From assembly GCA_021647145.1 (NCBI GenBank), contig JAKIVF010000033.1:1-30175 (forward strand): 30,175 bases of DNA, read 5' to 3'. The notes below the pieces were generated by a model. That model saw nothing but the letters and a program-made list of their open reading frames with translations, was not told the origin of the DNA and did no database searches. Both the position numbers and the translations under genes were made by a program. This document shows, in pieces, positions 8,780 through 16,277 of the stretch. Within the stretch, counting starts at the first letter, position 1; every line of letters begins with the position of its first letter. This DNA comes from Methylococcaceae bacterium (GTDB lineage Bacteria > Pseudomonadota > Gammaproteobacteria > Methylococcales > Methylomonadaceae).

Positions 8780-9220
8780 TCAAATTCTTTTCAGCCATTC
8801 CATGACACCTTTTTCTATTAACTGTAGAGCATCCACAAATTCTTTTTTTTCTTTTTTGTACGGATCGGGCACTTCAAAGCCTCCCCACTCACCCAATTTA
8901 AAGACTTTTCCTTTTGCGCTAGCTTCTTTATTTTCTATATATGTTTTGTGTCCTGACTCCATCACCAAAATTAAATCAGACTTTCTAATTAAAGTTTGAT
9001 TTAACTGTACTCCGCAATAATTTGAAATATCGACCCCCTTATCTTGCATGAGCTGTATTGCAATTGGGTCAGGCTTATGTCCAACCAATGCACCAATACC
9101 CGCGGAACTAACAAAACAGTTCTTTTTTCCACTTTCTTCTAATGCTTTTTTTAATATTGCCTCTGCCATGGGGCTTCTACAGATATTACCAACACAAACA
9201 ACAAGTATATTATTAAACAA
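8780..9220 (-). CDS. wzb: Low-molecular-weight protein tyrosine phosphatase (Wzb type)
   Basis: A 146-residue enzyme with the P-loop CVGNICRS (CX5R: C9 and R15) at the extreme N terminus and the general acid aspartate in VPDPY near residue 118. It is therefore a complete LMW-PTP, whose family role here is removing phosphate from the Wzc tyrosine tail to allow polymer export. The start is a TTG codon at 9220-9218. It is the only reasonable one, because the first internal ATG falls after the catalytic cysteine, and a ribosome-binding site (AGGG) lies at a normal distance upstream. It follows the lipocalin-like gene by 27 bases, so those two are probably co-transcribed. An arsenate-reductase-like role is possible for the fold but unlikely in this context. 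Confidence 0.9.
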   Translation of the reverse strand: MFNNILVVCVGNICRSPMAEAILKKALEESGKKNCFVSSAGIGALVGHKPDPIAIQLMQDKGVDISNYCGVQLNQTLIRKSDLILVMESGHKTYIENKEASAKGKVFKLGEWGGFEVPDPYKKEKKEFVDALQLIEKGVMEWLKRI

Positions 9221-9247
9221 GTTTATAATTCCCTAGTTTTATTAAAA

Positions 9248-10357
9248 TCAATCTGTTTTATTATTAGCTAAATCACTATATCCATTTAATTCTAAAAAAC
9301 CTTTCCCTTTATGACTTCCATTTATCTCTATTGCACCTTCCCAATAAACAAGATAAGTGGTTAATTTAGCATCAAACTCACTATTTTTAACAACACTTTT
9401 AACCACTAAATCTATTTCTTTTTGAGGTACTTTAACAGCCCATTCGATAGAGTAGCTCTTCTTTGTTTTAGCACTTACCCAATTTTTTTTAGGCACTAAA
9501 ATAAAATCGTCCTGATTTAATATCTCGGTTTTTCCATTTTTTGAAATACTGCCATTATAACTTATTGGACTTCCATATTTATCACTAATCTGGTAAAGCA
9601 TCAGATCCATACCATTTTCTAGTTGTATACTAAACCAAACCCAAGACATTTTATCTGTATAAAAATCACCCCACTGATGATCAAACCAAGCCTCTCCTTT
9701 AACTGACTCTTTTACCCCTCCAGTATCCAGTATTCCAGATATATTCATTCGAGTACGGGAATAATAATAACTTTTCCCAAAGGAGCCAAGAGGTAAAACC
9801 CCATGATCACCATGAAGTACGACAGGGAGAGTGCTTTCCAGACTTAAATCAAAAGCAAATTTTTCATTTTCTACTTTTAAGACATCGCTTCCATTACTAC
9901 CCTGCATAACCCAAGATAAATGTCTAAAATTAAATTTATTTTCAGCTTCCGCAGATAAATTCCCACCAACTCGAACTTGGTCGGTAAAATGATAACCAGA
10001 TTGATGATCAGTTAATGAGCTATGAAATACAGTTTGTGTGGTTAAATTATTGACTAGAAACGTAGTAAAATGAAAACTAAATTCCTTCCCAGACTCTGTC
10101 ACTAAATGACCATTATAATACCACCACTCCATCCCGTCAGAATGATGCCCATCGTCTTTTGGTAAAACCACTTTTTCAATCTTTGCCACTTCAACTTCTG
10201 ACCATTCTGTAGCTGAACCTGGCTCTGTCACCTTAAAATATAAATAGACAAAAACCGCCAATACAAACAAAATAGCAAGATAAGAAATAATTTTCTTTAT
10301 TATCTTTTTCTTACTTTTTTTTTTATATCTTTTTTTTACTCGATTTTTTTGAGTCAT
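9248..10357 (-). CDS. Membrane-anchored AttH/CrtC-like lipocalin-domain protein
   Basis: A 369-residue protein with a very basic N terminus (about 20 residues of Lys/Arg), one membrane segment at residues 23-42, and a periplasmic or secreted C-terminal part. The body carries the motifs I associate with the AttH/CrtC double-lipocalin family: DGMEWWYYNGHL near residue 75, FSFHFTTF, GEAWFDHQWGD, and the terminal YWEGAIEINGSHKGKGFLELNGY. Family members include carotenoid 1,2-hydratases and many proteins of unknown role; the substrate cannot be read from sequence. It is the first gene of the minus-strand capsule block, 27 bases before wzb, with a GGA ribosome-binding site. A cell-envelope role linked to the exported polysaccharide, or to a hydrophobic ligand, is inference. 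The anchor and position make a cytoplasmic carotenoid hydratase unlikely. Confidence 0.75.
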   Translation of the reverse strand: MTQKNRVKKRYKKKSKKKIIKKIISYLAILFVLAVFVYLYFKVTEPGSATEWSEVEVAKIEKVVLPKDDGHHSDGMEWWYYNGHLVTESGKEFSFHFTTFLVNNLTTQTVFHSSLTDHQSGYHFTDQVRVGGNLSAEAENKFNFRHLSWVMQGSNGSDVLKVENEKFAFDLSLESTLPVVLHGDHGVLPLGSFGKSYYYSRTRMNISGILDTGGVKESVKGEAWFDHQWGDFYTDKMSWVWFSIQLENGMDLMLYQISDKYGSPISYNGSISKNGKTEILNQDDFILVPKKNWVSAKTKKSYSIEWAVKVPQKEIDLVVKSVVKNSEFDAKLTTYLVYWEGAIEINGSHKGKGFLELNGYSDLANNKTD

Positions 10358-10399
10358 TGATTTCCAAATATAACCAGCATAACTCCATCGCCATTTTTA

Positions 10400-10405
10400 A
10401 TTATA
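10400..10405 (-). promoter_or_regulatory. Candidate -10 element for the lipocalin-wzb transcript
   Basis: A perfect TATAAT on the minus strand lies 43-48 bases upstream of the lipocalin start codon, giving a plausible leader of about 36 bases. A matching -35 is poor (GTTTCA at 16-17 bases), so activation by a regulator is possible. It lies between the MITE-like element and the capsule block. Confidence 0.35.
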
Positions 10406-10466
10406 CAAAATCTCATAAATTGAAACCCTAGTTTGTTTCACATAGCTTTAATCATTAATTTTTACA

Positions 10467-10668
10467 TAAAACTTCCTGATTACCCATGAATCTCAGCCAC
10501 TTTAAAAGCACCCTACTAAACACCTCGTCATTCCTGCATTCTCTTAGCAGGAACCTAACAAACAATAATAGATTCCCGATAAAAGACTTCGGAAATGGCG
10601 AGGTCTATAGAGAGCTGCAAAGACTCTATTCTCATTTGGCTGAGGCTCATGGGTAATCAGGTAAAACT
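10467..10668. mobile_element. MITE-like element with 24-bp terminal inverted repeats and 7-bp flanking direct repeats
   Basis: The outer arms 10475-10498 and 10638-10661 are inverted repeats matching at 22 of 24 positions. They are flanked by the same 7-mer taaaact (10467-10473 and 10662-10668), which looks like a target-site duplication, off by one base on the left. Inside is a second inverted pair built on cctcgtcattcc (about 10522-10533) and a degenerate partner around 10589-10603. Its core resembles the widespread 'cgtcattcc' palindromic repeats of bacterial genomes. No coding capacity. The length of about 188 bases suits a non-autonomous miniature element whose transposase is elsewhere. 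It sits upstream of the capsule block promoter region. Confidence 0.65.
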
Positions 10669-10780
10669 GTAATTTTACTTAAGCCACCAAGGAAATTCTA
10701 CTAAAGTACTAAACGAGTCATAGCTTACCATTACCATACTTAACAATAACTTAATAAATAAATTCAGAAAGAACTTTAAG

Positions 10781-10805
10781 AAATAAAATAGATTTAATAA
10801 ATCTA
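10781..10805 (-). terminator. AT-rich terminator-like hairpin after tRNA-Cys
   Basis: On the minus strand a 7-bp stem (tagattt / aaatcta, plus-strand 10789-10795 and 10799-10805) with a 3-base loop is followed by TTTTATTT. It begins about 14 bases beyond the CCA end of tRNA-Cys. The stem has low GC, so efficiency is uncertain, but geometry and position fit the end of the tRNA transcript. Confidence 0.5.
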
Positions 10806-10818
10806 ATTATATAAGAAG

Positions 10819-10892
10819 TGGAGGCTGCGACCGGAATCGAACCGGTGTAGATGGCTTTGCAGGCCACTGCATAACCACTTTGCTACGCAGCC
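10819..10892 (-). tRNA. tRNA-Cys (anticodon GCA), CCA encoded
   Basis: On the minus strand the 74-base cloverleaf starts GGCTGCG and ends CGCAGCC-T-CCA, so the acceptor stem pairs over 7 bp with U73 and an encoded CCA. The anticodon loop is CTGCAAA between TGGC and GCCA, giving anticodon GCA. The T arm is ACCGG-TTCGATT-CCGGT. U73 is the expected cysteine identity base. It lies downstream of tRNA-Gly on the same strand. Confidence 0.95.
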
Positions 10893-10919
10893 TATAAAGA
10901 ACATAAAAAGAAAAAACAA

Positions 10920-10946
10920 AAAAAGCCGCGTATTTCGCGGCTTTTT
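10920..10946. terminator. Perfect 11-bp hairpin with A/T flanks between the two tRNA genes
   Basis: AAAAAGCCGCG (10920-10930), loop tattt, CGCGGCTTTTT (10936-10946): a textbook intrinsic terminator shape readable in both directions. It lies between tRNA-Gly and tRNA-Cys, where a terminator would stop tRNA-Cys synthesis from the upstream promoter. It may therefore be a partial terminator or a processing site. Confidence 0.75.
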
Positions 10947-10954
10947 GAATTCAT

Positions 10955-11030
10955 TGGAGCGGGAAACGAGATTCGAACTCGCGACCCCAACCTTGGCAAG
11001 GTTGTGCTCTACCAGCTGAGCTATTCCCGC
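10955..11030 (-). tRNA. tRNA-Gly (anticodon GCC), CCA encoded
   Basis: On the minus strand the 76-base gene starts GCGGGAA and ends TTCCCGC-T-CCA. The D arm is GCTC-AGCTGGTA-GAGC, the anticodon stem and loop is CAACC-TTGCCAA-GGTTG, giving GCC, and the T arm is GCGAG-TTCGAAT-CTCGT. All stems pair. It is the first gene of a Gly-Cys tandem, matching the first two genes of the gammaproteobacterial glyW-cysT-leuZ order. No leucine tRNA follows here. Confidence 0.95.
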
Positions 11031-11048
11031 AGTGCAATTTATCGAACC

Positions 11049-11076
11049 ATTATAACGAACAATCTTGTTTCGTCAA
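11049..11076 (-). promoter_or_regulatory. Strong sigma-70 promoter for the tRNA-Gly/tRNA-Cys transcript
   Basis: On the minus strand, TTGACG (11076-11071) and TATAAT (11054-11049) are separated by 16 bases. The -10 is perfect and the -35 matches 5 of 6, and tRNA-Gly begins 19 bases past the -10. The promoter lies in the few bases after the stop codon of the 190-aa gene at 11081. Confidence 0.75.
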
Positions 11077-11080
11077 TCAT

Positions 11081-11653
11081 TTAATCTAAATTATTAGAAA
11101 CAGTCCAGCCTTTTTTCCCTGCACACTCACCATCAATCATTTCTACCTCAACAAACTTTGCTTTCCCAAAAGCTTCTTGTATTTGCGAAACTTTTACTTT
11201 AGTTCCTTGAGGCATATGCTTACATTCTCCTTCACGATCCTCCTCTTCCGTGTCATCATAAGCGGCAATTGAACCAGGAACAGCAACCAACCTAACAGTT
11301 GCATCAGGGTCGTAAGTATTAACGCCTTTTAGCGCATAGGTTTGTCCTATAGCTAAATTGATAGCTTTGGCTACAGGAAGAGGCGGTTTATCTCCTCCAC
11401 CCATCATCATAAGCCCAAAAATAACGATTACTAAAGCACCTATTCCTCCATATAACACTTTAGGGTTTGATTCCTTTAAAGCCATTACTTTAGAAACTAT
11501 ATTTTCTGTACCTTCAGAGACTGTTTCAACAGCATCATCCATTATTTCTTCTGCTTGATCAACAACGTCCTTTACTACTTCTTCTGCTTGCTCCACTGCA
11601 TTTTCAATTTTATTTTCAGTTTCACTTATTTTTTCTTTTTCATCATTACTCAT
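11081..11653 (-). CDS. Hypothetical one-pass membrane protein with acidic coiled coil and C-terminal SH3-like segment
   Basis: 190 residues with three visible parts. Residues 1-60 are strongly acidic and heptad-like (repeated EQAEEVVKDVVDQAEE-type helices), probably a cytoplasmic coiled coil. Residues 66-86 form one membrane helix ending in MMMGGG. Residues about 95-190 are a likely periplasmic domain with VRLVAVPGS, GTKVKVSQI and FVEVEMIDG...KKGWTVSNNLD, which reads like a small SH3-type beta barrel, with two cysteines (GECKHMP and DGECAGKKGW) that could form a disulfide. The start has a clear AGAGGA ribosome-binding site. I do not recognise a named family. No neighbour shares an obvious operon with it: the tRNA operon follows on the same strand with its own promoter, and a gap of nearly 400 bases precedes it. 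Confidence 0.75.
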   Translation of the reverse strand: MSNDEKEKISETENKIENAVEQAEEVVKDVVDQAEEIMDDAVETVSEGTENIVSKVMALKESNPKVLYGGIGALVIVIFGLMMMGGGDKPPLPVAKAINLAIGQTYALKGVNTYDPDATVRLVAVPGSIAAYDDTEEEDREGECKHMPQGTKVKVSQIQEAFGKAKFVEVEMIDGECAGKKGWTVSNNLD

Positions 11654-12040
11654 TTTTTTCCTCTTTTATCAAAGCCTTCAGAACATATTTAAAAATACAA
11701 AAACATCCATAAATTGCTTATTTTATAAATAATTGAGAACAATTTCAAAAATATCAATTCACTGTATATTATTTTCAACGTATTCAGAACATATTCTTCT
11801 TATAATTATAATTGAACGGACAAAGGTATCATGCTGACAAAACTTTTCAAGTTATCATTTAGTTTCATTGAAAATATTCTTATTTTTTACCTTTACATCG
11901 ATATTACAAATGTATTATAGAGCAAAGTCCACCCTCAATTTATTTATAGAAGCATGAAGTCTGTCATAAAAGACCAATAAAACCTTATTTCTACCCGAGA
12001 ACAGCTAGCTTAACCAACATAGAGTTAATCTTTTATTTCT
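11654..12040. other. Intergenic gap of 387 bases; possible weak promoter only
   Basis: AT-rich with no open frame or hairpin of note. A perfect TATAAT lies on the minus strand at 11919-11914, but its best -35 is poor and it would leave a leader of about 260 bases for the 190-aa gene, so I do not assign it firmly. Confidence 0.4.
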
Positions 12041-13639
12041 TTACCTGTTGAGTTTTTTTCCTTCATCAATGCGTCGACACTCAAACTGCCAATATCCTTG
12101 ACCAATATTATCCCCTCCTCTAAGCATAATAGGAAAATTCTTTCCTTTCATAAACATACGAACAATATCTCCATCCTTATAAGCCCCTGAAGCCATTAAA
12201 ATGCATGTTTTTTCTTTAGATCTTGTTTTTACTCTATAAAGCAAAGCTTTATAATGCTTATTTTTTGAGTCATAATCACCCTCCATATCCATATCCATAT
12301 CCATATCCATATCCATATCCATATCCATATCCATATCCATATAACTAACTGTGTATATCTGTTTTGATAAGGTTGAAATTTCAAACACAATTATTCCTTT
12401 CAATTTTGGCATCATAACTTTATTGACTATCCCTAAATAACGTTTGTACTCTGGTGCTTTTGTTTGTCTGCAGCTAACCAGACTGCCAATGGATAAAACC
12501 CCTTCTTTTGAAAAAAAACATGACAATTGTCTTTCTGAAAAAGATTTAGCTAACACCTCATGTTTCAAGTTTTTATTTGATGATAGCGATGAATAAATAT
12601 CATTCAACCCTACAGCAACATATCTATCCAATCTATCAGAAAAAAGTGAATCTCCTTTTAAATCAATACCACTCCAACGCTCTCTAAGATAATTTAACAA
12701 TCCTGTGGAGATTTTTTTTGAATCATTTTTTGTAAGACCTGTTACACCAAACCTAGATAGTTGCTTACTACTAAACTTATTTGATTGCTTAAGATTGCTA
12801 TGCAACTTAATCAAGTTCAGGAAAATAGAAGCCCCTTCATTAGGATTTTTATCAACATTAAAATAAGGCTTTCTATCTTCATCAATTAATACAATACATT
12901 GAGCATTATGACCACTAACAGGCAGCTTCTCTACACTAACAAATTGACTTATAGTTTCAATTAAACCAATAATCTTATGCATTTCTCTTTGCATTAATCC
13001 GGATGGCTCAGAAAGGCTAAACAATAGAATCTGTATATACGAGTCTTGAGCAGAGGTACGTTTCCCTAATAAAGTTTCTTCATCAGGCACTTTCGTTTTT
13101 TCCTTCTTAATCTTGACACTCAACTTATAAAGTGAATGCAAATCAATCCAGATCCAGTCTGGAACAGGTAAAAACATTAATGAGTAACTAGTCACAATTC
13201 CAGCTAACCCTTTGATAGTTCTTTGAATTGCTATAGCTGCATTTTTGCCCTGCAACCATTTTATATTTCGGTGTGTTATCTCACGAACGACCAGCCAATA
13301 CCCAAGAGTAAATTCCTTTTCAATGGAAACCAGTAGCTCAAAAATATGCTTCTCTTCATCTCCTTTGGGAAAGCCAGACCCAATTAATTGCGGACAAAGA
13401 GACCTTTTGATTTTAAAAAAACAAGGTCTTAATAATTCTAATACTTGTAATCTTTCTTGCAATGAAGCTTCAGTAGCGTTATATTTTTTTACAAAGTCAT
13501 AGAATAGTTGTGCTGCTAGGTTAGGATTTGTAACTGGTAAGGAAGAAACCCATTGATTCACTGAAGCCTTATCATAAGATAATAAAAATTCATTATTTTT
13601 ATTTTGCTCCGGTATGACCAGATAAAATGAGTTTTTCAC
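12041..13639 (-). CDS. Hypothetical 532-residue cytoplasmic protein with a Met-Asp repeat tract
   Basis: Not recognised with certainty. There is no signal peptide and no clear membrane segment beyond a short hydrophobic stretch around residues 145-165 (IVTSYSLMFLPVPDWIWI). The first 80 residues (WVSSLPVTNPNLAAQLFYDFV, then ERLQVLELLRP) resemble the start of a conserved proteobacterial family of unknown role that sometimes carries a C-terminal c-di-GMP-type domain, but I cannot confirm such a domain here. Near residues 432-452 a run of alternating Met and Asp is encoded by ten perfect hexanucleotide units. The C terminus has basic and glycine-containing motifs (GGDNIGQGYWQFECRR). The start is a GTG at 13639-13637 with no strong ribosome-binding site; it lies 84 bases downstream of the ABC permease gene on the same strand and could be the last gene of that transcript. 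Confidence 0.75.
   Translation of the reverse strand: MKNSFYLVIPEQNKNNEFLLSYDKASVNQWVSSLPVTNPNLAAQLFYDFVKKYNATEASLQERLQVLELLRPCFFKIKRSLCPQLIGSGFPKGDEEKHIFELLVSIEKEFTLGYWLVVREITHRNIKWLQGKNAAIAIQRTIKGLAGIVTSYSLMFLPVPDWIWIDLHSLYKLSVKIKKEKTKVPDEETLLGKRTSAQDSYIQILLFSLSEPSGLMQREMHKIIGLIETISQFVSVEKLPVSGHNAQCIVLIDEDRKPYFNVDKNPNEGASIFLNLIKLHSNLKQSNKFSSKQLSRFGVTGLTKNDSKKISTGLLNYLRERWSGIDLKGDSLFSDRLDRYVAVGLNDIYSSLSSNKNLKHEVLAKSFSERQLSCFFSKEGVLSIGSLVSCRQTKAPEYKRYLGIVNKVMMPKLKGIIVFEISTLSKQIYTVSYMDMDMDMDMDMDMDMDMDMEGDYDSKNKHYKALLYRVKTRSKEKTCILMASGAYKDGDIVRMFMKGKNFPIMLRGGDNIGQGYWQFECRRIDEGKKLNR
12283..12342. repeat. Perfect hexanucleotide tandem repeat, 10 units of ccatat
   Basis: Sixty bases of uninterrupted ccatat (atatgg on the coding strand), inside the 532-aa gene. 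Read in frame it encodes alternating Met-Asp codons ATG GAT. The unit is a multiple of three, so slippage would change protein length by dipeptides without shifting the frame. Perfect identity of all units implies recent expansion or active slippage. Confidence 0.97.
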
Positions 13640-13723
13640 TGATTAGCCAATAGTTAATTTCTTTAATTAAAATAGTTTAGACTATATTCAAAGAATTAAA
13701 TTTGAGTATTTCAACTAAATGCA

Positions 13724-14527
13724 TTACCTGGCTCCTTTTTTTGTCATCATTCCTTTTGACGGGTTATATCCCCAAAAAGCCACCAAAATAAAAATAATAA
13801 AAGCACAGAATGTATATAGAAAAGCATACTGATTAAACTCACCATACAGAGCAAACCTGATTAACTCAACTGCCTGAGAAAAAGGATTAAATGATGCAAG
13901 GTCATGTAAAAGTTCACTGGATTCCTTCATTTTCCACAAAGGGTACAGTGCTGTAGACATGAAAAACATGGGAAAAATAACAAAATTCATTACTCCGGCA
14001 AAGTTTTCTAATTGTTTAATAAAAGAAGATAATAATAACCCTAACGCACCTAACATCAAGCCGGAAAGTATCAATGCAGGCAACACCCAAATATAACCTT
14101 CCCAAGAAACTTGAATATCATAAAACCAGGCTATGATCAAAAACACATAGACCTGTAATATTGAAACCGACACGCCAGCAACTAGTTTACTCATTAATAG
14201 AAACCATCGAGGCAAGGGACACACCATTAGTATACGCATACTCCCCATTTCTCTATCATACACCATGGACAATGAACTCTGCATACCGTTAAAAAGCTGA
14301 ATCATTCCCATTAGTCCAGGCGTAATATAAACTTCATAGAGAATATAGGTTTCATAAGGTGGAGTGATAGCCAACCCTAACGCAGCTCTAAATCCTGCAG
14401 CAAAAATAAACAACCAAACTAAGGGACGGACTAAAGCTGAAACAAAACGTTCTTTCTGCCGAACAAAACGCCATAACTCCCGACCAATAATTCCCCACAT
14501 TGCTCGCCAATAGTGAAGTAAGTTCAT
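13724..14527 (-). CDS. ABC-2 type permease of the PQQ-alcohol-dehydrogenase-associated transporter (PedC-like)
   Basis: A 267-residue integral membrane protein. A cytoplasmic amphipathic start (YWRAMWGIIGRELWRFVRQKERF) is followed by six hydrophobic segments, the ABC-2 permease layout. The central motif around LVCPLPRWFLLMSKL and a SSFIKQLENFAGVMNF block match the DrrB/NodJ-like permeases. Its start codon overlaps the stop of the ATPase gene by ATGA, so translation is coupled. In organisms with PQQ-dependent alcohol dehydrogenases, a permease of this kind sits with a matching ATPase, a YVTN propeller and a substrate-binding protein. All four are present here in order. Transport direction and substrate are not established; ABC-2 permeases usually export. 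Confidence 0.88.
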   Translation of the reverse strand: MNLLHYWRAMWGIIGRELWRFVRQKERFVSALVRPLVWLFIFAAGFRAALGLAITPPYETYILYEVYITPGLMGMIQLFNGMQSSLSMVYDREMGSMRILMVCPLPRWFLLMSKLVAGVSVSILQVYVFLIIAWFYDIQVSWEGYIWVLPALILSGLMLGALGLLLSSFIKQLENFAGVMNFVIFPMFFMSTALYPLWKMKESSELLHDLASFNPFSQAVELIRFALYGEFNQYAFLYTFCAFIIFILVAFWGYNPSKGMMTKKGAR

Positions 14528-15276
14528 TCCTCTCCCTGTGTTATTTGTTTAAAAGCCTCGGAAATCAATGACGTGTTTGTCGCTTTTAATACTACATCTA
14601 CGGAGCCTTTTTCCTTTATTTTCCCTTGATGAAGTATAATTAATTGGTCTTCAGGATAAATCTCATCAATCAAATGGGTCGCCCAAAGAACGGCTAAACC
14701 ATAATCTGAGACCAGTCGGTGAACGTGTTCAACTATTGACTGTCTACTTGACACATCTAGACCAACAGTTGGCTCATCCAATAATAATAATGAAGGCTTA
14801 TGTAATAACGCTCTCACTATTTCCACACGCCGCCTATGCCCTCCATTTAACTGTCTAACTCTTTCGGAACGTCTTTCATACATATCTAAACGTTCTAGCT
14901 CTTCTTGAATTCGTTGTGCAGCCGTTTTTCGCCCTATCCCATGAAGTGCACTGTGATAATATAAATTTTGCATCACAGTCAAATCCATATCTAACGTTGT
15001 TTGCTGAAAAACAACACCTAATCTGGAGAGAGCTTGCCTTGTTTGTTTTTTTACATCAAATCCACAAAGCTTAATTTTTCCATCCTGAGAATCATACAAG
15101 CGAGTTATTAACGAAAATAATGTACTTTTTCCTGCACCATTAGGGCCTAGTAGAATGGTACATTCAGATGGGTCAATAGAAAAACTCACTTGATCAAGCG
15201 CTTTTTTTCTTCCATAAGAAAAACTTAAGTTTTCAACCTTTAAAGCAGCCACCTGACTTGAGCGTTCTCCAATCAT
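14524..15276 (-). CDS. ABC transporter ATP-binding protein, PQQ-alcohol-dehydrogenase-associated
   Basis: A 250-residue nucleotide-binding subunit. It has Walker A GPNGAGKST (K50), a Q-loop in VVFQQTTLDMDLT, an unusual signature LNGGH in place of LSGGQ, Walker B LLLLDEPTVGLD and the H-loop WATHLIDE. I choose the ATG at 15276-15274, which overlaps the TGA of the propeller gene as ATGA. A TTG seven codons upstream would give a longer overlap and is less likely. The downstream overlap with the permease is also ATGA, so the three are coupled. It energises the ABC-2 permease next to it at the inner membrane. Length and motifs are complete. Confidence 0.92.
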   Translation of the reverse strand: MIGERSSQVAALKVENLSFSYGRKKALDQVSFSIDPSECTILLGPNGAGKSTLFSLITRLYDSQDGKIKLCGFDVKKQTRQALSRLGVVFQQTTLDMDLTVMQNLYYHSALHGIGRKTAAQRIQEELERLDMYERRSERVRQLNGGHRRRVEIVRALLHKPSLLLLDEPTVGLDVSSRQSIVEHVHRLVSDYGLAVLWATHLIDEIYPEDQLIILHQGKIKEKGSVDVVLKATNTSLISEAFKQITQGEE

Positions 15277-16277
15277 GGCTTGGAAACAAGCCCCCAAGGA
15301 AAACGACCTACACCTATAGATTTAACAACTTTATGGCTTTCAAGGTCAATAATTGAAATATCGTTACTCTGTCCATTCGTGGTATATAGTCTTTTTTGAT
15401 CAGGAGAAAATGCTAAATTCCATACTCGTTGCCCCACTAATAAAAACTTTTCAATTTCAAAAGTTTGAGCATTAATAACTGCCACCCTATTAGCAGACCC
15501 AATAGCAACATAACCCCATTTTTTCTCCTTATCAATAACTACACCTACAGGCTGAATTTTATCTGCAGTAACGCCAGGTATATCAAGCCTAATCTTTTTA
15601 ATGATTTGTTTACTCTTTACATCTAAAATCATTAATGTCCCTGCTATTTCAGAAGTGACCCATAGCTGAGCATCATCAGCCGTAAAACTAGCCGCTCTTG
15701 GTCTAGGGTCAACCAACGTATTTTCTGTTATTTTATTGGTTTTAACATCAATCCAATGGATCATATTAGTCGTTTCAGAAGCACTAATTATCCATTGATT
15801 ATTGGAACTTACCGCAATGCCTTCGGGTTCAACCCCTACTTTAATATGTGCAATATCCTTTTTATTGATAATATCAATAACAGTCACTAAATTATCATCC
15901 TCATTTGACACATATAAACGATCACCTGCTGAATTTAATGCGAAGGTTTCAGGATCATCGCCGGAGGGCAACTGCCCTATTTCTTTATAAGTTTCTGCAT
16001 CAATAATTTTTACCGTATTATCATCGCTAGTTGCGACATACAAGTGTTTATAGTCGGGACTAATCGCAATACCCCTTGGCCGCTGACCTATATTTATTGT
16101 TTTTATTAACGCACCTTTAACAGGATCAACAATAGCCAATGCATTATCTTTTTCTAACGTTACAAAAACCGTTTCTGCCCGGAGCGTGAAAGCTAGAGTA
16201 GTTAAACCTAAAACTATAACGGCTTTTAAACCGAGAGAAAAAACTTGTTTTTTCATTTTTATATCCATTTTAATCAC
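15273..16277 (-). CDS. Periplasmic YVTN beta-propeller protein of the PQQ-associated ABC system
   Basis: About 330 residues with an N-terminal signal peptide (KKQVFSLGLKAVIVLGLTTLAFTLRAE). Seven or so repeats follow with the YVTN/NHL-type pattern, e.g. GQRPRGIAISPDYKHLYVA, GDDPETFALNSAGDRLYVS, GVEPEGIAVS and GQRVWNLAFSPDQKRLYTT, closing with GRFPWGLV. This is the layout of the beta-propeller family linked to PQQ-dependent alcohol catabolism. The frame overlaps the preceding gene by four bases with a GTG start at 16277-16275; ATG codons at 16268 and 16256 are alternatives, and the last still leaves a good signal peptide. Its probable role is periplasmic and accessory to the transporter or dehydrogenase; no catalytic residues are expected in this fold. 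Confidence 0.88.
   Translation of the reverse strand: MIKMDIKMKKQVFSLGLKAVIVLGLTTLAFTLRAETVFVTLEKDNALAIVDPVKGALIKTINIGQRPRGIAISPDYKHLYVATSDDNTVKIIDAETYKEIGQLPSGDDPETFALNSAGDRLYVSNEDDNLVTVIDIINKKDIAHIKVGVEPEGIAVSSNNQWIISASETTNMIHWIDVKTNKITENTLVDPRPRAASFTADDAQLWVTSEIAGTLMILDVKSKQIIKKIRLDIPGVTADKIQPVGVVIDKEKKWGYVAIGSANRVAVINAQTFEIEKFLLVGQRVWNLAFSPDQKRLYTTNGQSNDISIIDLESHKVVKSIGVGRFPWGLVSKP

Noticed and set aside
12283..12342. Regular short repeat that might suggest a CRISPR array
   Set aside because: Six-base units without spacers and in frame within a gene; it is a microsatellite.
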